Shown in pieces: positions 49,006 to 58,990 of a DNA stretch of 64,000 bases. The translations under genes were made by a program, and so were the position numbers. The DNA is from Candidatus Poribacteria bacterium (lineage in GTDB: Bacteria; Poribacteria; WGA-4E; GCA-2687025), in contig JABGQA010000155.1 in the NCBI GenBank assembly GCA_018644665.1, positions 1 through 64,000 on the forward strand. Direction: 5' to 3'. Each line of letters opens with the position of its first letter. Position 1 is the first letter of the stretch. Below the pieces are notes generated by a model. That model was given only the letters and a program-made list of their open reading frames with translations. It was not told where the DNA came from and searched no databases.

Positions 49006-49194
49006 ATGCCGTTCATCACCGTCAAGATGCTCGAAGGGCGCACGCAGGACCAGAAGAGGGCGCTCGTCAAGGAGATCACCGAGGCCATCGAGCGCACGTG
49101 TAACGCCACGCCCGAGAACACACTCGTCCTCATCGAGGACGTGTCGCCCGATCAGTGGGCGAAGGGTGGCGTCATGATCTCCGAGCGCCCGTGA
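49006..49194 (+). CDS. 4-oxalocrotonate tautomerase family protein
   Basis: A 62-residue tautomerase. After Met removal, Pro1 (MPFITVKMLEGRT) is the catalytic base. The Arg-containing helix and the C-terminal VLIEDVSPDQWAKGGV are typical. Members act as small hexameric keto-enol tautomerases. Its stop overlaps the GTG of the following acetyltransferase (GTGA), so translation is coupled. Substrate unknown. Confidence 0.9.
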   Translation: MPFITVKMLEGRTQDQKRALVKEITEAIERTCNATPENTLVLIEDVSPDQWAKGGVMISERP

Positions 49195-49649
49195 GCGTGG
49201 AGGGCGTCCCACGGGTCACCCTCCGACCTGTTACGCCCGAGAACGAGGCGGCCGTGCGGGCGCTCAAGGTGGGGCCCGATCAGGAGCAGTTCGTCGCGGA
49301 CAACGCGCGATCGCTGGAGGAGGGCGCGGCCGAGGAGCACGCCTGGATTCGCGCGGTGTACGCCGACGACGTCCCGGTCGGCTTCGTCATGATGTACATC
49401 GACGCCGACGAAGGCGTCTACTACGTCTGGCGGTTCATGGTCGGCGCCGCGCATCAGGGCTGTGGCTACGGTCGTCGCGCGATGGAACTCCTCATTGAGC
49501 ATGTGCGCGGGCAGCCGAATGCTGCCGAGATCTTACTGAGCCATCGGCCCGGAGATGGCGGCCCCGAACGCTTCTACAAGAAGCTCGGCTATCTCCACAC
49601 CGGCAAGGTGGTAGACGAGGAACTGGAGATGCGGCTGGCCCTCGACTGA
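49191..49649 (+). CDS. GNAT family N-acetyltransferase
   Basis: A 152-residue acetyltransferase of the spermidine/SpeG-like group. Typical segments are VTLRPVTPENEAAVRALKV, VPVGFVMMYID, YYVWRFMVGAAHQGCGYGRR (acetyl-CoA loop) and PERFYKKLGYLHTGK. The GTG start overlaps the tautomerase stop; the frame upstream is a shadow of that gene. Substrate unknown, perhaps a polyamine or an amino sugar. Confidence 0.85.
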   Translation: MSVEGVPRVTLRPVTPENEAAVRALKVGPDQEQFVADNARSLEEGAAEEHAWIRAVYADDVPVGFVMMYIDADEGVYYVWRFMVGAAHQGCGYGRRAMELLIEHVRGQPNAAEILLSHRPGDGGPERFYKKLGYLHTGKVVDEELEMRLALD

Positions 49650-49672
49650 TGGCGTAGCGCGAGGCGTTCGTG

Positions 49673-50593
49673 ATGTCGGAGGACCATCCACAGGTCGTCC
49701 ACGAATACCGGAACTGGACGCTCGACAGCACGAGGTGGGAACGATTCCGACCTCGTGACGACGACATCGTGATCGCCACGCCGTACAAATCCGGCACGAC
49801 GTGGATGCAGCTGATCGTCGGCTCGCTGATCTTCCCAGACCGGAGCATCCATGACGTGCTCGCCGAGAGGCCACTCTCCCACATCACGCCTTGGATCGAC
49901 CTGCCACACGCGCCGCTCGACGGCGTCATAGATGGGCTCGAAGCGCAGGCGCATCGCCGGTTCGTCAAAACGCATCTGCCTCTCGATGGGCTGGTGTACT
50001 ACCCCGGCGTCAGATACATCGTGGTGCACCGCGACGCGCGCGACGTCTTCATGTCGCTATGGAACCATCACGCCTCTTACCGAGAAGGGATCGTCGAAGC
50101 CTTCTCGGTTCCGGGCGCGGACGACATCCACACGTTCTGGCGCGAATGGACTACACGCGGTTGGTTCCCCTGGGAGTCGGAAGGCTATCCGTACTGGTCG
50201 AATCTGCGCCATTCACAGACATGGTGGGACTACCGGCGCCTCCCAAACATCCTCTTCGTGCACTTCAACCGATTGCTGGAAGATCTGCGCGGAGAGATAT
50301 TGAGGGTCGCGGCGTTCCTGGGTATCCCCATCAGTGCGGAGGACGCGGGGCGAATCGCGCACGAAGTGACCTTCTCCACGGTCAAGGAGAAGGCGGACAC
50401 GTCGTTTAGCGGGATGGGCGGCATGTTCGTGGGCGGCGCGCAGACCTTCTTCTATAAGGCGACGAATGGCCGCTGGAAAGCGGCGCTGTCCGAGGCCGAG
50501 CTAGTCCTGTACGAAGCCGCTGCGGAGAGAGAACTGACGCCTGAATGTCGTCGATGGCTGGAGTCTGCGGTCTACCCGAGCCGCCCGGACTGA
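49673..50593 (+). CDS. PAPS-dependent sulfotransferase
   Basis: A 306-residue sulfotransferase of the cytosolic type. The 5'-phosphosulfate loop is IATPYKSGTTWMQ and the 3'-phosphate site is IVVHRDARDVFMSLWNH. FVKTHLPLD and TFSTVKEKADTSF are also standard. It would transfer sulfate from PAPS to an alcohol or amine on a metabolite or glycan. A GTG lies one codon upstream of the chosen ATG. It follows the acetyltransferase by 23 bp. In a marine-type organism this points to sulfated products, but the substrate is not known. Confidence 0.9.
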   Translation: MSEDHPQVVHEYRNWTLDSTRWERFRPRDDDIVIATPYKSGTTWMQLIVGSLIFPDRSIHDVLAERPLSHITPWIDLPHAPLDGVIDGLEAQAHRRFVKTHLPLDGLVYYPGVRYIVVHRDARDVFMSLWNHHASYREGIVEAFSVPGADDIHTFWREWTTRGWFPWESEGYPYWSNLRHSQTWWDYRRLPNILFVHFNRLLEDLRGEILRVAAFLGIPISAEDAGRIAHEVTFSTVKEKADTSFSGMGGMFVGGAQTFFYKATNGRWKAALSEAELVLYEAAAERELTPECRRWLESAVYPSRPD

Positions 50594-50728
50594 CGGCTCC
50601 GTCGCGGTAGCGGCATCGCCCGGCTGCATGTCGTCGTGTACCGAGTCCGGCACGGCGTAGGTAGCGGCGCTGCGGGCTCCGGCCCCACTGACCCTCTCAT
50701 CGGTGCGACGCGTCTGCGGAGGAACCTG

Positions 50729-51568
50729 ATGTCAGAAGTGCGCCGAAACGTCGTGTACGGCATGTACTCCGGGCTGGCGCTGCTCATGGACGCGCACCTG
50801 CCCGAGTCGTCGAACGGCCTTGGCGTCGTCCACGTGTCCGGCAGCGGTTGGTCCGCTCCGCTCGACCTCGATGCTCGGCCTCTCAAGGAAAGCGGCCACG
50901 TCGAAATCGAGGGGCGGCCGCTTGTCGACGCCGGGTACACGCTGTTCACGGTGAACCACAGGGCGTTGCCGCGTTTCAGATTCCCCGCGCAGATCGAGGA
51001 CATGCAGCGCGCGGTTCGCTTCGTCCGACATCACGCGGCGGAATACCGCATCGACCCCTCGCGCATCGGCGCGGTGGGCGGCTCGTCGGGAGGGCATCTC
51101 GTGGCGTTGCTGGGCGTCCTCGACGGCGAGGGCGATCCTACCAGCGAGAGCGTGATCGACCGTGAAAGCGCGCGCGTGCAGTGTGTGGTAGCGCGCGCCG
51201 CGCCGACGGACTTCCTGCACATGCCACACTCCACCTCGCGCGGTCTGCTACTAGGCACGGATAGTCTGGACTCGGGCGATCTCGACTCCGAGGCGCACGG
51301 CAAGGCAGTGGACGCATCGCCTGCGCATCGCGCAACAGCCGACAGCGCGCCCATGCTCTTGCTGCATGGCGACGCGGATGATGTCGTGCCGTTCGAGCAG
51401 TCGGTGCGCATGGAGCGAGCGTTGCGGGAGGCGGACGTGCCTGTGAAGCTCATACGCATCCCCGGGGCGGGGCACGGTCCCGGCATCCTTCGCGCCGAGG
51501 GACAGAACGTCGACTACGTGCGTGAAATGGTCGCCTGGCTCGATGAACACCTCGGAGGAGTGAGGTAG
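50729..51568 (+). CDS. alpha/beta hydrolase (BD-FAE/esterase type)
   Basis: A 279-residue hydrolase. The nucleophile elbow is GAVGGSSGGHLVALLG, the acid is Asp in LLLHGDADDVVPF and the His is in IPGAGHGPG. TLFTVNHRALPRFRFPAQIED is typical of the carboxylesterase group that acts on acylated sugars. The ATG at 50729 follows GGAGGA; the longer frame upstream has no support. It could deacetylate glycans released by nearby enzymes, but this is inference. Confidence 0.87.
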   Translation: MSEVRRNVVYGMYSGLALLMDAHLPESSNGLGVVHVSGSGWSAPLDLDARPLKESGHVEIEGRPLVDAGYTLFTVNHRALPRFRFPAQIEDMQRAVRFVRHHAAEYRIDPSRIGAVGGSSGGHLVALLGVLDGEGDPTSESVIDRESARVQCVVARAAPTDFLHMPHSTSRGLLLGTDSLDSGDLDSEAHGKAVDASPAHRATADSAPMLLLHGDADDVVPFEQSVRMERALREADVPVKLIRIPGAGHGPGILRAEGQNVDYVREMVAWLDEHLGGVR

Positions 51569-51664
51569 GCACGTGCCCTCGTGGCCCTGCAAGCGGGAGC
51601 CGGCGCCCATGCCTCCGATCGACAAGCATCGGCCCGGCGACGCCGGACGGCGCAGCGCCACCCT

Positions 51665-52435
51665 CTATCGCGCAACGAGCACGGCATGACGATTCGTGCC
51701 ATCGTCGTTGTCGTCGTACACCTGCTCGCAACTCGAGAAGCCGGCGTCCAAGAGGAGCCTACGGGTGGTCTCCACACTCAGGCTGATGTCGTAGTTCCAG
51801 GCGCCGAGGCGTCCGCTAGGGAGCTTCGCGATCCACGCCTCGAAGAGCGCCAGGCCCTCAGCCTCTGCCTCGGGCAGGACCATCTGATCGCCCTCGATGT
51901 AGACGCCAGTGTCCCGCAATGAGCCTCGAATGCTGGAGTAGATGCGGGGTTTGGTATCGGGCGGGAAGTGGTGTAGGCACAGGATGGACAGGGCGAAGTC
52001 GAAGCCGGACAACCCGGGCGGCCAGTCGAGACACGACGCTTCGACGAGCGATATCTGATCTCGCCGATCCGCGTACTTGCGGCGCACCTCGTCGAGCATG
52101 CGTGGCGCCTGGTCAAGGCAGGTGATCCGCGCGTGTGGGGCGCGTTCGAAGATGAACTCCAGCTCCAGCCCTGTGCCGCAGCCCACGTCGAGTATCGTGA
52201 TCGCGTCATCAGTCGACGGGATCTGATCCGCGGTCGCCGCGTGCAGAAACTCGTACCCGGCGCCAAAACGCGCATCCCAGAGGTGAGCTGTCCCGTCGAA
52301 GAACTCCTCGAGGCTTTCGATGCCGTCGCGAGTCCATTCGGGGAAGCTGCCGCCCTTCGGGGCGGCCCCACGAGTGCAGGCGCCGCGTATCCGCTCGAAC
52401 TCCTCATCGACCTGTTGGCGTCCCGCGCCTCTCAT
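51665..52435 (-). CDS. class I SAM-dependent methyltransferase
   Basis: A 256-residue methyltransferase. Motif I is ITILDVGCGTGLELEFIF, the second acidic residue is in ITCLDQAPRMLDEV and motif IV is FDFALSILCLHHFP. No target domain is evident. AGGAGG precedes the ATG. The C-terminal part (LLLDAGFSSCEQVYDDN) is the common cap of small-molecule methyltransferases. Substrate unknown. Confidence 0.85.
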   Translation of the reverse strand: MRGAGRQQVDEEFERIRGACTRGAAPKGGSFPEWTRDGIESLEEFFDGTAHLWDARFGAGYEFLHAATADQIPSTDDAITILDVGCGTGLELEFIFERAPHARITCLDQAPRMLDEVRRKYADRRDQISLVEASCLDWPPGLSGFDFALSILCLHHFPPDTKPRIYSSIRGSLRDTGVYIEGDQMVLPEAEAEGLALFEAWIAKLPSGRLGAWNYDISLSVETTRRLLLDAGFSSCEQVYDDNDDGTNRHAVLVAR

Positions 52436-52753
52436 CTATCCTCCTGTGTAGACATCAGCCGTCGGGTGGCGAAGGTGTCGGAAACGGGCCAAGGCAGATG
52501 TCGCGCACGTTGCGCCGTGCCTGTCGGTCGCGACCCAGCGTCCGATGTTGGTGGCGGGGATCATCACCGGCGCCCATCGCGGGCGCGACTGCTGCACATC
52601 GGACGGCGCGCTACCCACCTTCACCGGACGACCGGATGCACTCCCAATCGCACGCGGGGCTTCGCGCTCAACCGACCACGGTTGCGGCTCGTTGCGGCGC
52701 TACGACAGCGCCCGTTAGAATCGAACTAGCGCGAGCGACACGGAGGATAGACG
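52436..52753. other. intergenic region, 318 bp
   Basis: No gene is convincing between two divergent genes. A weak sigma-70-like promoter lies at 52691-52720, directed to the beta-helix gene. Confidence 0.5.
52691..52720 (+). promoter_or_regulatory. candidate promoter of the beta-helix gene
   Basis: TTGCGG (52691-52696), an 18-bp spacer and TAGAAT (52715-52720), about 33 bp before the ATG at 52754. The -10 is good and the -35 weak. Confidence 0.35.
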
Positions 52754-54010
52754 ATGAACCTACGAGGACGCGTCGGCGTGTGGTGTCTTGGTGTGGCCAT
52801 GTGTATGGGGGCGGTCATGGGCGTCGCAGCGGAATTGGCGGAGATATCGGTCGGAATCGACGAGGGTGACCTGCGCGGATCGGACGGTCGGGCCTTGCAG
52901 GCCGCGGTCGACTACGTAGCTGGATTGGGCGGCGGCACGGTACGCATTGGCGCGGGTCGATACGAAATGCGGAACGCGCTCATCCTGCGTGACAACGTCC
53001 ACGTCGTCGGCGTGCCCGGTGAGACGACGCTCGTCGCGCGCGACGGGCTGATCTCGCCCCTGGCCGCGGACGGCGACGCGAACCAGTGGGAGATCACGGT
53101 CGCCGACCCGACAGGATTCCAAGTCGGCGACGGCGTCGCTATCGTGGACAACAACAGTGGCGGGTTCACCGACACGACGGCGACCCTGACGGCACGACTG
53201 GACGGGAACACGTTCCGCATCTCGCGCCCGCTGTACGTCGACTACATGGTTAGCAACAACGCTCGGGCCAAGCAGGCGTTCCCCGTAGTGGGTGGCTGGC
53301 AGGTGAAGAACGCCAGCGTCGAAGGCCTGGTGATCGACGGCAACCGGGCAAAGTGTGAGTCGGTCGGCGGCTGTCGCGCGGCGGGCATATACCTGTTCGA
53401 GTGCGAGGACATCGCCATCCGCAACTGCGTCGTGGCTGACTACGACGGCGACGGGATCAGCTTTCAAGTATCGCAACGCGTGACGGTCGAGGACTGCGTC
53501 AGCCGCGGCAACGCCGGTTTGGGCATCCATCCGGGAAGCGGGTCGCAGCACCCGACCGTGCGAAACAACCTGTCCGAAGGCAACGGCGGCGACGGGCTTT
53601 ACGTGTGTTGGCGCGTGAAGCACGGTGTGTTCGAGAACAACACGCTGGTCGGCAATGCGCGCGACGGCATCTCGATCGGACACAAGGACACCGACAACCT
53701 GTTCGTCGGCAACGAGATTACGGGGAACAGCCGGTCGGGGATCATGTTCCGTGGCGAGTCGGAGGCGATGGGCGCGCATCGGAACGTGTTCGAGGGCAAC
53801 CGCATCGTCGACAATGGCGGAGGCGAGCACGACGCCGCCATCCTGATGCGGGGTCATCACCACGATGTCGTCTTCCGCGGCAACACGATAGGGAACTCGG
53901 GCGAGAGCGGAGACGAGCGCGTCGGCATTCGCCACGGCGAGGGCGTGATCCGTCTCGACGCGGGCGAGAACGAGTTCGTGAACGTCTCGGCGGAACGCGT
54001 GACGGACTGA
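52754..54010 (+). CDS. secreted right-handed beta-helix protein
   Basis: A 418-residue exported protein with a signal peptide (about residues 1-26). The body is a Pectate lyase/NosD-like beta-helix with coils such as IYLFECEDIAIRNCVVADYD, GISFQVSQRVTVEDCVSR and GVFENNTLVGNARDGISI. Asn-ladders and NN turns are frequent. The opening ALQAAVDYVAGLGGGTVRIG is the usual N-terminal cap. It should bind or cleave a polysaccharide outside the cytoplasm. GGAGGAT is present before the ATG. Substrate unknown. Confidence 0.82.
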   Translation: MNLRGRVGVWCLGVAMCMGAVMGVAAELAEISVGIDEGDLRGSDGRALQAAVDYVAGLGGGTVRIGAGRYEMRNALILRDNVHVVGVPGETTLVARDGLISPLAADGDANQWEITVADPTGFQVGDGVAIVDNNSGGFTDTTATLTARLDGNTFRISRPLYVDYMVSNNARAKQAFPVVGGWQVKNASVEGLVIDGNRAKCESVGGCRAAGIYLFECEDIAIRNCVVADYDGDGISFQVSQRVTVEDCVSRGNAGLGIHPGSGSQHPTVRNNLSEGNGGDGLYVCWRVKHGVFENNTLVGNARDGISIGHKDTDNLFVGNEITGNSRSGIMFRGESEAMGAHRNVFEGNRIVDNGGGEHDAAILMRGHHHDVVFRGNTIGNSGESGDERVGIRHGEGVIRLDAGENEFVNVSAERVTD

Positions 54011-54145
54011 ACCGGCGCGATCGCGCGGCGCGATGTCGGTTCGCACATTCGCGCTTTCGGCGCGCCTGCCGAGGTATCCTTGTGGGCAGGCGCGGCGCCG
54101 GCGGCGCTGTTGTGATTCACACCCGGGAAGGACTGGCGGCGACAC

Positions 54146-55228
54146 ATGGACACGGGTTTGCAGCACAGGATACCGGTGACGATCCTCTCGGGGTTCCTCG
54201 GCAGCGGTAAGACGACCCTCCTCAACTACATCTTGACCGAGAACCACGGACTCAAGGTGGCCGTGATCGTCAACGAGTTCGGCGAGATCGCCATCGACAA
54301 CCAGCTCATCGTCGGGCTGGATGAGCAGGAAGACATCGTCGAGCTCAGCAACGGCTGCATCTGCTGCTCCGTGCGCACAGACCTGCTCGACGCCGTGGTA
54401 AACATCCTCTCCGACGAGTCCCGCCAGGTGGACTACCTCGTCATCGAGACGACGGGGCTTGCGAATCCGCAGCCCATCGCGCAGACGTTCTTCATGCCCG
54501 ACCTCGAGACGCGCACCTTCTTGGACTCCATCGTCACCGTCGTCGACACCGTGCACTACGAGCAGGTGATGGAAGAGTCCGAAGTAGCCGAGCAGCAGAT
54601 CGCCTTCGCGGACTTCGTGCTGCTGAACAAGGTGGCCGACGCCTCGCCGGAGCAGGTCGAGGAAGCAGAGAAGATGGTGCAGGCGGCGAACCCGTACGCC
54701 CGCATCATGCACACGAACTTCGCAAAGGTCGATCTGAAGCTGCTGCTGGATGTCGGCGCCTTCGACCTCGACACGCATTTCGACGCGGCGGAAGCGGACG
54801 CGTTCCTCAAAGGCTCGTCCGCCGCCGCCCACGATCATGATCACGACCACCAGCACGAGCACGACGAAGACTGTGAACACGACCACGAGCACGACGACGA
54901 TTGCGACCACGACCACACGCATTTCGAGGAGGAGGGATTCCTGTCCGCCTCCTACGTGTTCGACCGCCCGTTCGTGGCGAAGGAGTTCCAGGACTTCCTC
55001 GAGTCCATGCCGACGACGGTGTTTCGGGCGAAGGGCATCCTCTGGTTCCTCGGCGAGCAACAGCGCGCGGTGTTCAATCAGGTGGGCAGCAGCGTGATCG
55101 TGGAGTGGGGCAAGGAGTGGGGCGACACCCCTCCCGGCAGCCAGGTGGTGTTCATCGGCAAGGAGTTCGACAAGGTCGCCCTGCACGACCAGCTCAGCAC
55201 CTGCCTGTATTCGGGTAGCCAAGGGTAG
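54146..55228 (+). CDS. COG0523/CobW-type GTPase with His-rich loop
   Basis: A 360-residue metal-chaperone-type GTPase. Walker A is GFLGSGKT (16-23), the metal motif is CICC (71-74), VVDTVHYEQ and NKVAD follow. A roughly 35-residue His/Asp/Glu-rich loop at about 228-262 ([20 protein letters not shown]) would bind zinc or nickel, and a CobW C-terminal domain ends the protein. It probably delivers metal, likely zinc, to a client enzyme at low supply. I see no clear Zur box upstream. The sequence of the loop also creates a long antisense open frame. Confidence 0.92.
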   Translation: MDTGLQHRIPVTILSGFLGSGKTTLLNYILTENHGLKVAVIVNEFGEIAIDNQLIVGLDEQEDIVELSNGCICCSVRTDLLDAVVNILSDESRQVDYLVIETTGLANPQPIAQTFFMPDLETRTFLDSIVTVVDTVHYEQVMEESEVAEQQIAFADFVLLNKVADASPEQVEEAEKMVQAANPYARIMHTNFAKVDLKLLLDVGAFDLDTHFDAAEADAFLKGSSAAAHDHDHDHQHEHDEDCEHDHEHDDDCDHDHTHFEEEGFLSASYVFDRPFVAKEFQDFLESMPTTVFRAKGILWFLGEQQRAVFNQVGSSVIVEWGKEWGDTPPGSQVVFIGKEFDKVALHDQLSTCLYSGSQG

Positions 55229-55368
55229 ACCGAGGTCGAGATCGCCGCGCCCTGCCACGATTCTGGGACTTTCGCTTCGCGAGTACGCGGCGATGCGATC
55301 CACGGTCGCCTAGCTTGCAGCCGCGCCGATGATGGCCGTGGTATCGAGCGATGCCGCGGATCTGCGGC

Positions 55369-55403
55369 CCTTGCCTCGCAGGGAGAGGTTGAGATGGCGT
55401 CGG
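55369..55403. repeat. dispersed intergenic repeat, short copy C
   Basis: CCTTGCCTCGCAGGGAGAGG followed by TTGAGATGGCGTC resembles the CCCTTGCAGGGG-AGATGG-AGATGGGGTC core of copy A (18066-18180) and copy B (33002-33150). It is shorter and weaker and sits in the gap before the histidine phosphatase gene. Confidence 0.4.
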
Positions 55404-55488
55404 GCACGAGCCAGGACGCTCTCAACCCCAAGCACCGCCCGACGTACGGCCCCACCCGTGCGAAGGCCCGACGAGGAGACGCTCACGA

Positions 55489-56166
55489 ATGCACGTCTAC
55501 CACATACGCCACGGCGAGTCGACGAACAACACCGGCGAAACACGCGACCCGGACCCCGCCCTTACCGAAGCCGGGCTGCAACAAGCCGCGCACGCAGCCG
55601 AGGCTGTGCGCGGGCTCGGCATCGGGAAGCTCTACTGCAGCCCACTGCGCCGCAACCTCCAGACCGCGCGGGCCCTCGGGGAGGCCTTGGAACTCTCCCC
55701 CCACGTAACGCCGGACCTCTCCGAAATCGCCGGCATCAGACCCCACGACTACGGCGCGGGCCGCCTTGAGGAACGCAGCGGCATGACCCCGGACGAGATA
55801 CTCGACGTCTGCCCCGGCGCGACCCTTTCGGACGACATCACGCCCGACGGTTGGTGGTTCCTGCGCCGTGACCCAGTCGTCGTCCACGACGACCCCCTGG
55901 TGTGGGACCACGCCGTCGCCGGGGCCAAACGAATGGGCGGCCGTCTGATGCGGGAGCGCTCCGGGGCCGACGATGTCACGGCGCTGGTGGGCCATGGCGG
56001 CACTGGATGGATCTTCTTCCATACCTTCCTCGGCTTCGAACCGGCGCCGGGCAAGCGCCGCTTCGAAATCGGCAACTGCTCCATCTCCTACTTCCGACTG
56101 TACGACTATGGGAACCAGCTGGAGTTCTCCAACCGCGTGGATCACCTGCCGTCACACCTCCGGTAG
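55489..56166 (+). CDS. histidine phosphatase family protein
   Basis: A 225-residue phosphoglycerate mutase-like enzyme. IRHGESTNNTGE carries the phospho-His, YCSPLRRNLQTARAL the Arg residues and LVGHGGTGWIFF the second His. It is a paralogue of 2266-2934: both share a distinctive WWF-R segment before the last catalytic His and similar length. Substrate unknown. No convincing ribosome binding site is seen right at the ATG. Confidence 0.85.
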   Translation: MHVYHIRHGESTNNTGETRDPDPALTEAGLQQAAHAAEAVRGLGIGKLYCSPLRRNLQTARALGEALELSPHVTPDLSEIAGIRPHDYGAGRLEERSGMTPDEILDVCPGATLSDDITPDGWWFLRRDPVVVHDDPLVWDHAVAGAKRMGGRLMRERSGADDVTALVGHGGTGWIFFHTFLGFEPAPGKRRFEIGNCSISYFRLYDYGNQLEFSNRVDHLPSHLR

Positions 56167-56688
56167 AGCGAGCGCGCCAAGCCTCGGCCGCGGGACGGAT
56201 AGGGGCGGCGCACGATCTGTCCCACTCCATCGTCGCGCTCTCAGGCCCGTATGACGATGCCGTGTCGCCCTCGACCACCGCATCTAGGGGCACGCCGTGG
56301 ACGCGGGCCCACATTCAGGCCAAGTTGACGTCCCTCGATCGTCGCTCGCACGATCCCACGGCGCAGTAGGGCGATAGCATCCGCCCTCACCATCGAGACG
56401 CTCGTCGTCCGTCGACCCCATGACCGGCACGCCCTGTTCACTCCCAGCCACTCAGCAGACAGAACGCACATGAGGATAGCCGGAGTCGCGGCCTACCGAG
56501 GGTGTACCGAAGCGCGACAGGTGGGACTACGTCAGGCCGACACAGGTGGACTTCATGCTCGCACGGCCTGGCAGCGCGCCACCATCACGGGTTGGGGCGC
56601 CGGCGGGTGACGGCCAGCGTTGTGGGCCGCATGCCCACCGCCTATGATTGGGCATCCGTAGACTATCCGGCCCGCAAGAGGAGACGCC
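56167..56688. other. intergenic region, 522 bp
   Basis: I see no convincing gene or structured element. A ribosome binding site AGAGGAG near the end serves the transporter at 56689. Confidence 0.5.
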
Positions 56689-57930
56689 GTGAGTTCCGAC
56701 ACACCGCCGCGACTGGGCCTCGCACAAATGGCGCAGCATCGCAATTTCCTCCTGTTGGCGGGGGCGGTGTTCTGCGTCGGTGGCGCCTTCGGCGTGCAGA
56801 TCCCCCTCTTCGCGAACTTCATCTTCGAGCGCTTCGGCGTGCGCACCCACGAGTACGGCTACCTCGAAGCCCTGCGCGAGACGCCCGGGTTCCTGGTGGT
56901 CGCCATGAGCGCCCTGGTGATGGTGGTCGCCGCGCCGCGGTTGAGCATGGTGTGCCTGCTAGTGATGGGCGCGGGATTGGCCGCGTACGCGTGGATAACG
57001 GACATAGCAACGCTGCTGGGCGGCTCCGCAATCATGGCGCTCATCGTGACGTCGGTGTTCTGGAGCATCGGCTTCCACGTCTGGGCGCCGTTGCAGAACA
57101 CGCTGGCGCTTCGCTACGCGCCGTCGGACGAGACGGGCAGATGGCTCGGCTGGCTACGCACGACGTCGGGCGTCGGGCACATGACCATGATGGGCATAGC
57201 GCTGCTGCTGATCCGCGTCGTCGAGTACGAAGGGATGTTCATCTTCGCGGGGGCCCTCTTGGTCGTCGGCGCAATCCTCGTCGGGCTGGCCGGCAAGGGC
57301 GACCGCACGGTCGTCGAGCAGCCGCGCGAGCGACGCATCCTGTTCCGCAAGCGGTACAACGTCTACTACCTGCTCATCTTCTTGCAGGGCGCGCGCAAGC
57401 AGATATTCCTGATGTTCGCGGTGTGGCTGCTCGTAAAAGGGCACGGCGCGGTTCGCGAGACGATCCTCATTCTCATGCTCATCAACCAGGTGCTGAATCT
57501 GCTCATCGCGCCGACGATGGGCAAGGTCGTCGATCGCTACGGCGAGCGACTGACGTTGAGCGTGAGCTTCGCAATGCTCGCCCTGGTGTTCCTGGGCTAC
57601 GCCTTCGTCCCGCAGACCAACGCGCTCTACGTGCTTTACGTGGTCGACCACCTGCTGTTTGTCGGCGGCATCGCCATGACGACCTACCTGAACAAGATCG
57701 CCCCGCGCGAGGACATCCGACCCACGCTGACGATGGGCGTCACGCTCAACCACATCCCATCCGTGTTGGTGCCGCTCATCGGAGGGCTCATGTGGATCAA
57801 GCTGGGACACACGGTCGTGTTCGTGGGTGGGGCTGCGTTCGCGACGATGTCGCTGATCGTCGCGCAGTGGGTCCGCCCGGACGCGCCCATCGCGGCGCCG
57901 TTACAGGCCGAACCGGAGCCAGCGGACTAA
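56689..57930 (+). CDS. major facilitator superfamily transporter
   Basis: A 413-residue membrane protein with about twelve transmembrane helices, for example FLLLAGAVFCVGGAFGVQIP, LVVAMSALVMVVAA and FVGGAAFATMSLIVAQWV. A central cytoplasmic loop with RERRILFRKRYN separates two six-helix halves. It would move a small solute across the inner membrane. Translation starts at GTG with AGAGGAG upstream. Ten bases separate its stop from the end of dus on the other strand. Substrate unknown. Confidence 0.87.
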   Translation: MSSDTPPRLGLAQMAQHRNFLLLAGAVFCVGGAFGVQIPLFANFIFERFGVRTHEYGYLEALRETPGFLVVAMSALVMVVAAPRLSMVCLLVMGAGLAAYAWITDIATLLGGSAIMALIVTSVFWSIGFHVWAPLQNTLALRYAPSDETGRWLGWLRTTSGVGHMTMMGIALLLIRVVEYEGMFIFAGALLVVGAILVGLAGKGDRTVVEQPRERRILFRKRYNVYYLLIFLQGARKQIFLMFAVWLLVKGHGAVRETILILMLINQVLNLLIAPTMGKVVDRYGERLTLSVSFAMLALVFLGYAFVPQTNALYVLYVVDHLLFVGGIAMTTYLNKIAPREDIRPTLTMGVTLNHIPSVLVPLIGGLMWIKLGHTVVFVGGAAFATMSLIVAQWVRPDAPIAAPLQAEPEPAD

Positions 57931-57940
57931 GCTACGCCCG

Positions 57941-58990
57941 TCAGCCAGCGGCGTCCGTGCGAGCCGACTCGGATGCGGGGGTTGGCGCAAGCGCGGACGG
58001 CGGGACGTCGCCGACGACGCCCGGGAAGTCGGCCGAGAGGACGCGGCGCAGGTCGTCCGGGTCTTCGCACTTCATCAGCTCCGCACGGACGCGCGAGGCC
58101 CCCGCGAATTCCCGCAGGTAGCCCTTCACGTGCTTGCGCACCATGCGGACACCCCACCGGCCCTTCTCCTCGAACGCCATCGATGCGTGCTCGAAGTACA
58201 GCGCCACGCGCTCCTCGATGCCGGGTGGCTCCGGTACCGAACCCGTGCTCAGGAAGCCCTGGATCATCGTGAACAGCCACGGCGCGCCCACCGCTCCTCG
58301 GCCGATCATCACGCCGTCGACACCGGTCTCCTCGAACATCCGGGCGGCGTCTTCGGGCGTGCGTATATCGCCGTTCCCGACGACGGGGATGCTCGCCTCT
58401 TCCTTGGCGCGGCGAATCCAGGTCCAGTCCGCGTCGCCCTTGAACATCTGCGCCCGCGTGCGTCCGTGGAAGGTGATGAGCTTCGCTCCCGCGCGCTCGG
58501 CGCGGTGCAGCGTGTCGAGGACGGAGATGCTCTCGTCGTCCCATCCCAGACGCGTCTTGACGGTTACGGGGATGCCATGGGGATCCATCGTCTCGACAAC
58601 CGCCGCGATGATCTCTTCCATGAGATCCGGGAACCGCAGAAGACCCGACCCCGAGCAGGATGTCCGATCCCCCTCGGCGACTTTCTTCACAGGGCAGCCG
58701 AAGTTGATGTCGAGGATGTCCGGCCGGCGTTCGGCGGCCATGTTCGCCGCCTCGACCATACCCTCGATGCGGTTGCCGTATATCTGGATGCCGATGGGAC
58801 GCTCGGGTTCCGTGAAGACGAGCTTCCGTTCCGCGGCCTTGATGTTCCGCACCATCGCCTCGGCCGGGACGAACTCCGTGTACACGACGTCGGCGCCCAT
58901 CCGCTTGCACAGCCGACGGAACGGGCCGTCGGATACTTCTTCCATTGGGGCCAGGAACACCCGCCCCACGTCCAGGTTGCCGATGCGCAC
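57941..58990 (-). CDS. tRNA-dihydrouridine synthase
   Basis: A 349-residue Dus enzyme that reduces uridine in tRNA D-loops using FMN and [25 protein letters not shown] is the usual start, [13 protein letters not shown] holds the catalytic Cys, and [19 protein letters not shown] and [12 protein letters not shown] form the barrel. A short extra segment (GDRTSCSGS) follows the Cys motif. The GTG at 58990 is preferred for GGAGAGG upstream and the standard [17 protein letters not shown]-terminus; an ATG at 59035 is the alternative. It is divergent from guaA. Confidence 0.9.
   Translation of the reverse strand: MRIGNLDVGRVFLAPMEEVSDGPFRRLCKRMGADVVYTEFVPAEAMVRNIKAAERKLVFTEPERPIGIQIYGNRIEGMVEAANMAAERRPDILDINFGCPVKKVAEGDRTSCSGSGLLRFPDLMEEIIAAVVETMDPHGIPVTVKTRLGWDDESISVLDTLHRAERAGAKLITFHGRTRAQMFKGDADWTWIRRAKEEASIPVVGNGDIRTPEDAARMFEETGVDGVMIGRGAVGAPWLFTMIQGFLSTGSVPEPPGIEERVALYFEHASMAFEEKGRWGVRMVRKHVKGYLREFAGASRVRAELMKCEDPDDLRRVLSADFPGVVGDVPPSALAPTPASESARTDAAG

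Noticed and set aside
52760-55303. An 847-codon open frame on the minus strand
   Set aside because: It lies wholly antisense to the beta-helix gene and the COG0523 gene. Its length comes from GC-rich third positions and the repeated His/Asp codons of the loop, and it shows no domain.
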